Of a DNA stretch of 52,046 bases, positions 17,172 through 25,734 are shown piece after piece. Under the pieces are notes generated by a model, which saw only the letters and a list, made by a program, of their open reading frames with translations, was not told where the DNA came from and ran no database searches. The translations under genes and the position numbers were made by a program. How positions within the stretch are numbered: position 1 is the first letter of the stretch; each line of letters begins with the position of its first letter. Source of the DNA: Candidatus Bacteroides merdavium (GTDB taxonomy: Bacteria > Bacteroidota > Bacteroidia > Bacteroidales > Bacteroidaceae); contig DXAV01000060.1 of NCBI GenBank assembly GCA_019116805.1, forward strand, positions 1 to 52,046, in the 5' to 3' direction.

Positions 17172-17974
17172 TGTAGGGGCATTAGGGTAAATCGTTTCAA
17201 GTAAGAGGCATTTCCGTACATGGTGTGTTCGTCGGACAGATTCCAGAAACCGTCTTTCGAAGTGGGGTTGGCATCCCAGTCGATTACAGCCCAGCAGAGA
17301 CCTATTTCGTTGCCCTCTTTAAGGGCGGTTGGACGGGAGAATTCCGGCCCGTCGGCATCAGCATGGTCGAAGGGAGTGATGTAGAATTCCAGCGTCAGTT
17401 TTCCAGCTTCACCTTCACGAAAGTCATAGTGGTAGGCATAGTCGGCGTAAGGCTTCTGCTTCAGCCATACTTGTGGTCCCCAGAGCATGCACCAGTCGCG
17501 TCCGTGGGGTGGGGTGAAGATATGGTAGTTCTGTGCGTGGCAGCCGTGGAACTTGAACCAGGCTTGCCAGACATCTTTAGGAGCAGTCGGGTGGAATCGG
17601 TCGATGAACGGGCCGCCAGAGCAGTCACCGTCCACTACTACTTCGAAAATGTCCGTGTTCAACGAGTTTTCATTAAAGCGCCAGTAGTTGTCCCAGGCTT
17701 CGTAGAGAAAATACAATTTTTGAGTTTCAGCACACCAACCTACCTTTACGCTGACCTGCAAGGTTTCGGTGTTGGGGGCGGCATGCTTACCTTCGTCTTC
17801 TTTCATTGCGGCTTCAGTTATGGCATAGCTGTCGGGTACACAGGACCAGTCGCGGGTATCACCGTCCAGAACGGGAACTTCATCGGCTGCAAACTGGTAG
17901 ATTTTGTAGTCCTGCGCGTTGGCTGGCAGATACGTCAACAGCAGGAACAGGGAAATATACAAATGTTTCATCAT
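17168..17974 (-). CDS. CBM9-like carbohydrate-binding protein
   Basis: 268 residues, signal peptide ending in PANAQ. The mature protein is a single CBM9-like/DOMON beta-sandwich: VPVLDGDTRDW near residue 34 (opening of this fold), LYFLYEAWDNYW in the middle, and a carboxy-terminal EIGLCWAVIDWD near 230. It carries many aromatic residues that could stack on sugars. No catalytic motif is seen. ATGA overlaps link it to both the upstream DUF4450-like gene and the downstream GH28, so it probably acts with them in the periplasm or at the surface on the same glycan. Confidence 0.75.
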   Translation of the reverse strand: MMKHLYISLFLLLTYLPANAQDYKIYQFAADEVPVLDGDTRDWSCVPDSYAITEAAMKEDEGKHAAPNTETLQVSVKVGWCAETQKLYFLYEAWDNYWRFNENSLNTDIFEVVVDGDCSGGPFIDRFHPTAPKDVWQAWFKFHGCHAQNYHIFTPPHGRDWCMLWGPQVWLKQKPYADYAYHYDFREGEAGKLTLEFYITPFDHADADGPEFSRPTALKEGNEIGLCWAVIDWDANPTSKDGFWNLSDEHTMYGNASYLKRFTLMPLQ

Positions 17975-18651
17975 GGGTTGTTTTTGATTTCTTTGTCAAA
18001 AAGGGTCGGAAGCATGAAGCGGTTAAAGTCGGCTTTGGCATTTTGTTTGTAAAGGCAGAAGTAGAGTGTTTCCCCTTCTTGCCAGGTACGTAGGGCGGCA
18101 ATTACGGGGGCATCTGTCTTTTTACCTGAGCGGTAGAGTGTCAGGGGATTGTTCTGCTGATGGGCATCGCAGAGAATGGGTTCGGGACCGTCGGGCATTA
18201 CACCATGTACGGTTCTCAGACTCATTACCTCACCGTAATAAACGGTAAATGCATTTCCTTCGGTACAGAACACATTGTCATGGCAGGCGTCTGTGGGGAT
18301 TGCATCGCCTTGTTCCATTTTTACAGCTTTGTCATCACAGGCACCAAAAGCCCAGCACAGGCGAGCATCAGATGGTAGATTTTCGGCTGTAACCTTCAGA
18401 ATGAATCCTTTTGTGTCGGTCAGTGAGCAGATGGTTAATTCTATTTTACCTCCTTTCCACAGTTTGTCTTCTACCATGTAATGGTTTCCTCTGTTTTTCA
18501 CTTTGCATTGGTCCAGCCATCGGCTTTCCTCACCGCAGATCACTCCCAAACGTAAGGTTCCTGCTCCTTCTGGAAGCTGCAGGGGGAGGGTTTGAGCTTG
18601 GATGGTTGCTGTCCATAAAAATAGTAGCAGCAGTAACAGCTTGTTTTTCAT
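17971..18651 (-). CDS. DUF4450-like secreted protein, short form
   Basis: 226 residues with signal peptide (LLLLLLFLWTATIQA). The segment SRWLDQCKVKNRGNHYMVED followed by GFILKVTAENLPSDARLCWAFGACD resembles the DUF4450 domain found at the N-terminus of large Bacteroidetes enzymes linked to pectin degradation. Here it stands alone and lacks both the usual N-terminal part and the large C-terminal region, so it is either a distinct short family or a remnant that still has a clean signal peptide. It is the first gene of the coupled trio, with a good promoter upstream. The family assignment is tentative. Confidence 0.5.
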   Translation of the reverse strand: MKNKLLLLLLFLWTATIQAQTLPLQLPEGAGTLRLGVICGEESRWLDQCKVKNRGNHYMVEDKLWKGGKIELTICSLTDTKGFILKVTAENLPSDARLCWAFGACDDKAVKMEQGDAIPTDACHDNVFCTEGNAFTVYYGEVMSLRTVHGVMPDGPEPILCDAHQQNNPLTLYRSGKKTDAPVIAALRTWQEGETLYFCLYKQNAKADFNRFMLPTLFDKEIKNNP

Positions 18652-18687
18652 TGTAGGTCTAATCTTGATTGTTTTATTTTTATGCGG

Positions 18688-18718
18688 CTAAGTTACGTCC
18701 TTCTGAGGGTTGAGCAAA
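18688..18718 (-). promoter_or_regulatory. Promoter of the DUF4450-like/CBM9/GH28 unit
   Basis: On the minus strand TTTG (18715-18718), 19 bases, then TAACTTAG (18688-18695), one base off the TAnnTTTG consensus. It lies 37 bases before the first gene. Confidence 0.5.
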
Positions 18719-18753
18719 TGGAAATAAGTACAATAGACTGGAATATTGTATAA

Positions 18754-18840
18754 AGAAAAAGCGGAAAGTATCGCTGCCTCCCGCTTTTTTTCTTGTTCAA
18801 GTTGTATGTTGGTAACTATGGCCTATTTATTTCGCATTAT
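18754..18840 (-). repeat. Terminator-bearing direct repeat, copy A (after SusD)
   Basis: About 86 bases that match 23995-24080 at roughly 85 percent by eye, including the terminator hairpin, the CTTGTT-AAGTTGTATGTT segment and the AACTATGGC-TATTT tail. Copy B lies directly after the glutamate dehydrogenase stop. Together the copies flank the susC/susD pair in direct orientation. Confidence 0.85.
18755..18792 (-). terminator. Terminator after SusD
   Basis: AAAAAGCGG pairs with CCGCTTTTTT around a loop; T and A runs on both sides make it work in both directions. It separates the susCD transcript from the DUF4450-like promoter. Confidence 0.8.
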
Positions 18841-18883
18841 GTTCTTAGCGTTATATTTGAATTCATTAATGTTATTTCTAGTT

Positions 18884-20656
18884 TTAATATCCTGCATTTT
18901 GCACGTATAATCCAGGGATATAGAACAGCTGGTTGTAGGGGATGGGGAAAAACTCATTTTTACCGGCTGTGTAGTGGGCATCTTTGTAATATTGGGCATA
19001 AGGTTGTGTGATGACCTCTCCGGTTTTAGAATGTACATATGTATAGGAGTCGTTTTGTTCGCTGGCAAAGAAAGTATTCAATGTTTCTGAGGCAATACCC
19101 CAGCGACGGAGATCAAAATACCGACTACCCTCCATGGCCATTTCCAGTCGACGTTCCCAACGCAGACATTTGCGTGCACTTTCCTTGTCCATAAAATAAG
19201 TGGCTGGATAAAGAGCTATTTCACATTGGTCAGCGGCATAGGCGATGTGTTTGTTGACAGAATTAGCAGCACGTTGACGGATGGCATTGATGATAGTACG
19301 GGCTTCTTCCATACGATCGAGTTCAATCAACGCCTCGGCACGCATCAGCATGACATCAGTATAACGAAATACGTAGTCGTTCATCGCAAAGGCCTGCCAG
19401 CTTCCGTTGTAGGTCTCACCTTTTGAACGTTGGGGTACTTCTTTCATTGAAGAATAGTAACCATAGACACTGGCTGCACGGGCATTCTTGCTGGCATCCA
19501 ACGTGTATTCAGCTTCGTATTTGTAGGGGAAAGAAGGCATACCGACGGTATGGAACAAACGCGGATCCCATTTCTGATCGGTTGGCATACCGTTGACAGG
19601 GTAAGCTATTTCATCGTTGAAGTTATCGAACATTGGCAGGCCGTCCTTGGTCTTGAAGGCGTTCACCAAATTTTGAGAGGGTTTGTGGCAATCCCATCCG
19701 CACGACCAGATTCCCCAGCAGCCATTTAACATATTCGACCAGTTGGCGCGACCGTAAGTAGTGTGGTCATCAGCATAATCCGAAGTCTGTACGGCAAAGA
19801 TGGATTCCTTACTGTTCTTGTAATCAGGTAGGAAAATATCTCCAAAATCTTCCAGATAACCATAGGACGAGCTTACTACTGCATCGGTATAGTCAATGAC
19901 TTTCTGCATATAGTCGCGATTGATGTGGTCGATACCAGTAGTAGCTTCGTATCCATCACCCCATGCCAGGTTGAGGTAACACTTAGCCAGATAAGATGCT
20001 GCAGCAATCTTGTTAACGCGGCCACCGTCCTCTTGTTGGGTTGGCAGGACGTCGTAAGCGGTCTGGAAGTCATCAATAATTTTTCCAAACAATTCTTCGT
20101 AAGTATATTGGTCGTTGCGTATTTGCTCTACGGTGTTGTTTTCGAATACTACTTCATCAATCCAGGGAACTTGGCGAAAGACAGTGATGAGCTTGTAGTA
20201 AAAGTGGGCGCGGAGGAATTTTACTTCTGCCATACGTTGGTTGGTGATGTCCTCACCTAGTGTGGAAGCACCGTTTCGTTGGAGTGCTACAATGGCTCGG
20301 TTACAGCGCGAGATAGCGCAATAGAGGCGATACCACAGTTCGTCCATGTGGTCGGGGTTGGTTGCAGTTAATGATGACCAGATTTCCAGATGGTGATAGT
20401 TGGTGTCTCCTGTACCCCATCCACCTTTCAGGCAATCATCCGACGTAAGATCACCGTAGGGCCACAGATTGAAAGGGTAGGTGTACCAGCAGTCACCCAT
20501 CATAGCATAGGCGGCTGTTACCATGGCTTCTGGGTCAGAAAAAGCTTTGTCTTCGTCAATAACGGCAGTCGGATTGTAATCTAAAAAGTTGTCGCAATTA
20601 GTTAGTGTCAGCCCCATGAAACAGGCTGCAAGCATGGTATATATTTTCTTTTTCAT
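18884..20656 (-). CDS. SusD/RagB-family surface glycan-binding lipoprotein
   Basis: 590 residues. The lipoprotein signal ends in LTLTNC; CDNFLDYNPTAVIDEDKAF is the typical mature SusD start. The TPR-like helical scaffold (YAMMGDCWYTYPFNLWPYGDL, FLRAHFYYKL, YLAKCYLNLAWGDGY) and the late RWERRLEMAMEGSRYFDLRRWG motif are clear SusD_RagB signatures. SusD caps the SusC transporter and binds the glycan outside the cell. It follows SusC by 54 bases. No surface glycan-binding protein of SusE/F type or surface endo-enzyme is adjacent, which is unusual for a full utilisation locus. Confidence 0.95.
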   Translation of the reverse strand: MKKKIYTMLAACFMGLTLTNCDNFLDYNPTAVIDEDKAFSDPEAMVTAAYAMMGDCWYTYPFNLWPYGDLTSDDCLKGGWGTGDTNYHHLEIWSSLTATNPDHMDELWYRLYCAISRCNRAIVALQRNGASTLGEDITNQRMAEVKFLRAHFYYKLITVFRQVPWIDEVVFENNTVEQIRNDQYTYEELFGKIIDDFQTAYDVLPTQQEDGGRVNKIAAASYLAKCYLNLAWGDGYEATTGIDHINRDYMQKVIDYTDAVVSSSYGYLEDFGDIFLPDYKNSKESIFAVQTSDYADDHTTYGRANWSNMLNGCWGIWSCGWDCHKPSQNLVNAFKTKDGLPMFDNFNDEIAYPVNGMPTDQKWDPRLFHTVGMPSFPYKYEAEYTLDASKNARAASVYGYYSSMKEVPQRSKGETYNGSWQAFAMNDYVFRYTDVMLMRAEALIELDRMEEARTIINAIRQRAANSVNKHIAYAADQCEIALYPATYFMDKESARKCLRWERRLEMAMEGSRYFDLRRWGIASETLNTFFASEQNDSYTYVHSKTGEVITQPYAQYYKDAHYTAGKNEFFPIPYNQLFYIPGLYVQNAGY

Positions 20657-20710
20657 GATTTTCTTATTTTTTAGTGAGATTGAGATTGTTAGCCTGAACT
20701 TTTTATCTTA

Positions 20711-23700
20711 TTAAAAACCTAATTGAAAACCGAACGAGATGGATGTAGCAAGCGGATATGCCCAATTGGGATTCTCAGGATCAGTACATGTCAAATTTTT
20801 GCTTTTAACGGTGAGCAGGTTTTGTCCTGAAAGATAGAAGCGTGCGCTGCTCATTTTAAATTTAGACAGGAAATCTGTTGGTATGCTATAACCGATTTGT
20901 AGGTTACGGAGTTTTAGGTAAGAACCATTTTCTACAAAGTAACTGGAAGCGCGTCCTTCATCGGCAGTATTCAGGGTACTCAGTGCTGGGATGGTTGAAT
21001 TGGTATTAGCAGTTGTCCAAGCTTGAAGCACACGTTCGCCCTTGTTGGACCCTGGATCGTTTACCCCCCAGAAGTCCGTTTGGAATTTTTGGTTGTTATA
21101 TACGTCTTGGTCGCATACTCCTTGCCAGAACATGCTCAAGTCGAAATTCTTGTAATTGAGCGCGATATTCAAACCATATGAGAAGGCTGGTACAGGATCG
21201 TAAATCCAGGTTTGGTCGTCAGCATTGATTTCGTGATTACCGTCTAAGTCGGCATATTTCAGCCCGCCGACACGGGCGTTGGGTTGGCCCGATGCATCCA
21301 CTTCTGCTTGGTTTTGGAAAAGTCCTTCTACTACATAGCCTACCATAGAACCGTAGGAAACTCCGGCTTCAACCAAATTTTCTTTGGATGTGTGAGCGTA
21401 GGCCCCAGTTGTTGTTTCGGGTAGATAGGTCACTTTGTTACGGAAGAAATCTACATTGGCGTTAAGATCAATACCTAAACCGCAGGCTAGTGTTTTACGG
21501 TAGCCTAAGGCAAACTCCATACCCCAGTTGCGTAGCGAAGGACCATTTCGCCAGGAATTTCCACCTTCGCCAAGGGCACCCAGGAAAGCTGGGCTGATAA
21601 GCATATCGTCCACATCTTTTATATAGCCGTCAATGCTACCGTAAAGGCTGCTTTGCAACAAGGTAAAATCAGTACCTATATTGAATTGTTCTGCAGATTC
21701 CCACTTCAAGTTTGGATTGGCATATTGGGTTGCTCGATAACCTGAAGGGAAAGTTCCTGAGCCTTGTAGGTATATGTCGTAGGCAGTGGATGTTACACGA
21801 TCCAGACCGTAGTCAGCTACATAGAGTCCGAACTGTGCGTTGTTGTCGATGGCCTGGTTACCGGTCTGTCCCCAAGAGAGACGTACCTTCCAGTCGTCCA
21901 ACCAGTCTTCCTGCATTAATTTGGAGAGACGGAAACCCAGTGTGGCGGCTGGGAAGGTACCCCAGCGGTGGTCTTTACCGAAGCGGGAAGAACCGTCACG
22001 GCGGATGGTAAAGGAGGCCAAGATGAAGTCGTCATAATTATAGTCTATTTTACCGAAGAAGGAAGCCAGACGGTAACCGAACTTGGCACCGTAGTTTCGC
22101 ATAGTTCCGGTAGCAGCGTTGGGCCACATATAATCTGGGTCTTCCAAAGCATATTCTTCAGAGTAGGCAGAGTAGTCTATAACGGTCTGCTTGTTCATTT
22201 CTGTACCCAATAGTACAGTAATGTCGTGCTGATCGGCTAGACGGAAGTTGTAATTGGCCGTGTTACTCCAAGTCCAGTTTACTTCGTTGTTGTGCGAAAG
22301 GGTCGTTTTGGCAATATCGTTGTTAACGATGTCCGAATGATAGGTGAGTGTCATAGCGTTGATGAACGACGAATAGTAGTCGATACCGAAGTTGGTACGC
22401 AGAGTTAGTCCCTTGATAGGTTTTACTTCAGCATAGGCATTACCGAACAGACGCCAATAGTTCAAGGCGTTATTGCGATTTTGGTATGCTTCGCGTAGCG
22501 GGTTTTGTCGGTCGCTCATACTGCCTACGGGGCCGCTGAATGTCGTTCCGTCGTTTTCGTAAACAGGCAGTATAGGAGCCATTTTCAGTGCATTCTCCAT
22601 TGGAGCAGTATCGACTTGGCTGGAATAGGTTACGGTGAAGTTTTCACCGATCGTGATATACTTGTTGAGGTTGTAGGAAGAATTCATACGGGCTGCGATA
22701 TTCTCGAAATCCGTATATTTGATGATACCGGTATTCTTCTTGTATCCCAAGGAGAACATAGTGGAATGTTTGTCTGTAGCATTTGAAATGGAAAGGTCAT
22801 AATTTTGAGAGAAACCTGTGCGAGAAATCTCATCTAGCCAGTTTGTATCGGAGAATTTCATGGTCTTCTTTGCATTTACATAGCCGTCATACAATCCGTT
22901 TACGGTATAATTTACATAGCTGTTAGTGGACGGATTCCATACTGTAATAGGAGTACCTTGGGTCGCATTTAGATTTAGACCATAGCCACTTGCATAAGTT
23001 ACGGGATCTATTCCGTCATTTAAAGCCGCTTGGGCCATCGCTGTGGCATATTGGGCGGAATTACACAGATTCATCACCGACTGGTTCGTGTAAAATTGAG
23101 CAGTCAAGTTGGCAGAGAAGTCCACTTTTATCTTCTCGGATTTTTTCCCTTGCTTGGTGGTGATGATGATGACACCGTTGGATGCTCGCGAACCGTAGAT
23201 TGAGGCTGAAGCGGCATCTTTTAACACTTGCATGCTTTCAATGTCGTTTGCATTCAATGAGTTCAGGGCACGGGTCGTAGGCACACCGTCTACAATGTAA
23301 AGAGGATCTTGGGATGAGTTGAACGAACCTATACCACGGATGCGTACAGTACCTACGCCACTGGGTGATCCATTGGCTGTAATGGTCATACCCGGCACTT
23401 TACCTTGAAGGGCACGCATCGGATCTGTGTTTGAGGTTGTTTTGATTTCATCGGTTGAAACAACGGCGATGGATCCGGTTAGGTCGGCTTTACGTTGGGT
23501 TTGATAGCCGACTACAACCACTTCCTGTAACAGTTCGTTTTCTTCTTCCAAAAAAACAGTCATGCCGTCTGTGGCTGGTAAGGTAACATTTTTGTAACCT
23601 ACATAGGAGAAAGTTAGTTCGGTATTAGGTGATATTGTGATAGAAAAATTACCGTCCAAATCGGTAATTACTCCATTGGAGGGATTAGCCTTTTCAACAA

Positions 23701-23845
23701 CGGTTGCTCCGATAACTGGATAATTGTCAGTTTTTGAAAAGACTGTGCCCGATATTTTTCGATTCTGGGCCTGAACCGCAGCACTTCCCATTATTATTAT
23801 TATAAAGAGAAGGCAAGAAAAGAATTTCATAGCTATCTTTTTCAT
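20711..23845 (-). CDS. SusC/RagA-family TonB-linked outer-membrane glycan transporter
   Basis: 1044 residues. Signal peptide, then a CarboxypepD_reg-like domain (RKISGTVFSKTDNYPVIGATV, about 28-110), the TonB-box-like EEENELLQEVVVVGYQTQRK, a plug domain (about 118-230, with LYIVDGVPT and DAASASIYGSRASNGVIIITTK) and a 22-strand barrel ending in SISFGFQLGF. It imports oligosaccharides with its SusD partner using TonB/ExbBD energy. It has its own promoter candidate (TAATTTTG at 23875-23882) and a palindrome-containing upstream region. The pair is enclosed by direct terminator repeats. Confidence 0.96.
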   Translation of the reverse strand: MKKIAMKFFSCLLFIIIIMGSAAVQAQNRKISGTVFSKTDNYPVIGATVVEKANPSNGVITDLDGNFSITISPNTELTFSYVGYKNVTLPATDGMTVFLEEENELLQEVVVVGYQTQRKADLTGSIAVVSTDEIKTTSNTDPMRALQGKVPGMTITANGSPSGVGTVRIRGIGSFNSSQDPLYIVDGVPTTRALNSLNANDIESMQVLKDAASASIYGSRASNGVIIITTKQGKKSEKIKVDFSANLTAQFYTNQSVMNLCNSAQYATAMAQAALNDGIDPVTYASGYGLNLNATQGTPITVWNPSTNSYVNYTVNGLYDGYVNAKKTMKFSDTNWLDEISRTGFSQNYDLSISNATDKHSTMFSLGYKKNTGIIKYTDFENIAARMNSSYNLNKYITIGENFTVTYSSQVDTAPMENALKMAPILPVYENDGTTFSGPVGSMSDRQNPLREAYQNRNNALNYWRLFGNAYAEVKPIKGLTLRTNFGIDYYSSFINAMTLTYHSDIVNNDIAKTTLSHNNEVNWTWSNTANYNFRLADQHDITVLLGTEMNKQTVIDYSAYSEEYALEDPDYMWPNAATGTMRNYGAKFGYRLASFFGKIDYNYDDFILASFTIRRDGSSRFGKDHRWGTFPAATLGFRLSKLMQEDWLDDWKVRLSWGQTGNQAIDNNAQFGLYVADYGLDRVTSTAYDIYLQGSGTFPSGYRATQYANPNLKWESAEQFNIGTDFTLLQSSLYGSIDGYIKDVDDMLISPAFLGALGEGGNSWRNGPSLRNWGMEFALGYRKTLACGLGIDLNANVDFFRNKVTYLPETTTGAYAHTSKENLVEAGVSYGSMVGYVVEGLFQNQAEVDASGQPNARVGGLKYADLDGNHEINADDQTWIYDPVPAFSYGLNIALNYKNFDLSMFWQGVCDQDVYNNQKFQTDFWGVNDPGSNKGERVLQAWTTANTNSTIPALSTLNTADEGRASSYFVENGSYLKLRNLQIGYSIPTDFLSKFKMSSARFYLSGQNLLTVKSKNLTCTDPENPNWAYPLATSISFGFQLGF

Positions 23846-23874
23846 GGCATAAATAAATAATAGTTTTCTGATTG

Positions 23875-23882
23875 CAAAATTA
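23875..23882 (-). promoter_or_regulatory. -7 element of the susC promoter
   Basis: On the minus strand TAATTTTG matches TAnnTTTG, 30 bases before the susC start. The -33 region is weak, as expected for an activator-dependent promoter. Confidence 0.5.
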
Positions 23883-23939
23883 TTGGGTAGAATAATAACA
23901 GGCTGTCATAGATGTTACATCATCGAGTATTTTTGTTTC

Positions 23940-23968
23940 ATGTATCATTTATGATATTTTATGTATCA
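23940..23968. promoter_or_regulatory. Candidate operator upstream of susC
   Basis: ATGTATCA occurs at 23940 and 23961, exactly 21 bases (two helical turns) apart. The first copy overlaps a near-palindrome TATCATTTATGATA (23943-23956). The site lies about 60-90 bases upstream of the susC -7 element, a plausible place for an AraC-type dimer to bind. Binding is inferred. Confidence 0.35.
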
Positions 23969-23994
23969 GATTTTATGTTGTCAGCCTTTTATAT

Positions 23995-24080
23995 AGAAAA
24001 AGCGGAAGGCATCGCTGCCTCCCGCTTTTTTCTCTTGTTTAAGTTGTATGTTCTAACTATGGCTTATTTCTTTCATATCA
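23995..24080 (-). repeat. Terminator-bearing direct repeat, copy B (after GdhA)
   Basis: This copy matches 18754-18840 and runs up to the glutamate dehydrogenase stop codon. See copy A. Confidence 0.85.
23996..24032 (-). terminator. Terminator after glutamate dehydrogenase
   Basis: The stem GCGGaAGGCA...TGCCTcCCGC is flanked by A and T runs on both sides, so it is bidirectional. Confidence 0.85.
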
Positions 24081-25415
24081 TACAATTCCTTGAGCCATCA
24101 TGGCATTGGCCACTTTCATGAAACCAGCAATGTTGGCACCTTTTACATAATTTACGTATCCGTCTGGTTCCGTACCATACTTCACGCAGTTTTCGTGGAT
24201 ATTTTCCATAATGTAGTGCAGTTTGGCATCTACTTCTTCAGCACTCCATGACAAGCGCTCAGAGTTCTGAGTCATTTCGAGGCCAGATACTGATACACCA
24301 CCGGCATTGGCGGCCTTACCCGGAGCATAGAGGATTTTAGCTTCCTGGAATACGCGGATAGCTTCCGGTGTAGAAGGCATGTTGGCTCCTTCGGATACAG
24401 CAATCACACCGTTGGCTATCAACTTCTTGGCATCGTCGCCATTGATTTCGTTTTGGGTAGCGGACGGCAGTGCTATGTCGGCTTTCTCTCCCCAAGGACG
24501 TGCTCCTTCTACATATTTTACGCCAGGATATTGTTCTGCATATTCACGGATACGACCGCGGTACAGGTTCTTCAGTTCCATGATGTAGTCCAGCTTCTCA
24601 CGATCGATACCTTCAGGGTCGTAAACGTAACCGTCGGAGTCGGACATGGTCAATACTTTACCACCCAGCTGCAGTACCTTTTCGGCAGTATACTGGGCTA
24701 CGTTACCCGAACCGGAGATAAGCACTGATTTGCCTTGGAGATCCATACCTTTTGTCTTCAACATTTCCATTAGGAAGTAAACGTTACCATATCCGGTAGC
24801 TTCAGGACGAATCAGAGAACCGCCGAATTCACGGCCTTTACCGGTCAGCACACCGCTGAATTCACGGGTCAGCTTCTTGTACATACCGAACATAAAGCCT
24901 ACTTCACGACCACCTACGCCGATATCACCTGCCGGAACATCAATATCCGGACCGATGTGGCGCCACAGCTCCAGCATGAAGGCCTGACAGAAACGCATGA
25001 CTTCGGCGTTGCTCTTGCCGCGCGGCGAGAAGTCCGAACCACCTTTGCCACCGCCCATCGGGAGGGTAGTCAGTGAGTTTTTGAAAGTCTGCTCGAAAGC
25101 CAGGAACTTCAGAATGCCCAGGTTTACAGATGAGTGGAAACGGATACCACCTTTGTACGGGCCGATGGCATTGTTATGTTGTACACGGTACCCCATATTG
25201 GTCTGTACGTTACCTTTGTCGTCTACCCATGTAACGCGGAACTGGTATACGCGGTCGGGAATGCAAAGACGTTCAATCAGGTTGGCTTTGTCGAATTCGG
25301 GGTGTTTGTTGTACTCTTCTTCAATGGTACCTAATACTTCTTCTACTGCTTGATGATACTCCGGTTCATTGGGAAACCGTCTTTTTAAATCTTCTAATAC
25401 CTTAGCTGCATTCAT
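24078..25415 (-). CDS. gdhA: NADP-type glutamate dehydrogenase
   Basis: 445 residues from the chosen start MNAAKVLEDLKRRFP. A longer reading frame runs 24 codons upstream, but the promoter at 25454-25484 places the transcript start inside that extension. Motifs of hexameric GDH are clear: GPYKGGIRFH, LPMGGGKGGSDF (catalytic Lys), DIDVPAGDIGVGGRE and SGSGNVAQY (dinucleotide-binding Rossmann). It makes glutamate from 2-oxoglutarate and ammonium in the cytoplasm, the main ammonium entry route in Bacteroides. It is a single-gene transcript ended by the repeat-borne terminator. Confidence 0.96.
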   Translation of the reverse strand: MNAAKVLEDLKRRFPNEPEYHQAVEEVLGTIEEEYNKHPEFDKANLIERLCIPDRVYQFRVTWVDDKGNVQTNMGYRVQHNNAIGPYKGGIRFHSSVNLGILKFLAFEQTFKNSLTTLPMGGGKGGSDFSPRGKSNAEVMRFCQAFMLELWRHIGPDIDVPAGDIGVGGREVGFMFGMYKKLTREFSGVLTGKGREFGGSLIRPEATGYGNVYFLMEMLKTKGMDLQGKSVLISGSGNVAQYTAEKVLQLGGKVLTMSDSDGYVYDPEGIDREKLDYIMELKNLYRGRIREYAEQYPGVKYVEGARPWGEKADIALPSATQNEINGDDAKKLIANGVIAVSEGANMPSTPEAIRVFQEAKILYAPGKAANAGGVSVSGLEMTQNSERLSWSAEEVDAKLHYIMENIHENCVKYGTEPDGYVNYVKGANIAGFMKVANAMMAQGIV

Positions 25416-25453
25416 AATCTTTGTTTTATTGGTTGTTTTATTACTTGCGGTTG

Positions 25454-25484
25454 CAAATGTATATATAAAAATGATATGTGCAAA
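25454..25484 (-). promoter_or_regulatory. Promoter of gdhA
   Basis: TTTG (25481-25484), exactly 19 bases, then TACATTTG (25454-25461) on the minus strand: a full match to the Bacteroides consensus, about 39 bases before the start codon. Confidence 0.85.
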
Positions 25485-25489
25485 CAATT

Positions 25490-25540
25490 TATAAATAAAA
25501 AGCGAGATAAAACGTCATTTTGTTGTTTTACCTCGCCTTT
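25490..25540 (-). terminator. Terminator after the malic enzyme/57-aa gene unit
   Basis: GCGAGATAAAAC (25502-25513) pairs with GTTTTACCTCGC (25525-25536), with one mismatch or wobble, followed on the minus strand by a T-rich run. Confidence 0.75.
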
Positions 25541-25560
25541 TGTAGAAAAACGATATGTTT

Positions 25561-25734
25561 TTATCGCTTTTTCAGTGACTGGATGACAGGAATGAATACC
25601 AATGCTGCCGAAATGAGTATCATTAGGATGACAGGACCGTCAATTCGTTCACTGTACACCAATACATAGTAGCAAAGTAACGCCCAAAGGAGCGTAATGC
25701 ATACTATTTGTGACTTGGATAGTGGCTTTTTCAT
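25561..25734 (-). CDS. Small two-helix membrane protein coupled to malic enzyme
   Basis: 57 residues, too short for routine gene callers. It starts [11 protein letters not shown] and has two hydrophobic segments: about 9-27 (VCITLLWALLCYYVLVY) and about 34-52 (GPVILMILISAALVFIPV), with a short SERID loop and a basic end SLKKR. Both ends in lysines suggest termini in the cytoplasm. The ATG overlaps the malic enzyme TGA by four bases (ATGA) and a terminator follows its stop, so it is the last gene of that operon. I recognise no family. A role as an accessory membrane peptide is only inferred from coupling. Confidence 0.65.
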   Translation of the reverse strand: MKKPLSKSQIVCITLLWALLCYYVLVYSERIDGPVILMILISAALVFIPVIQSLKKR

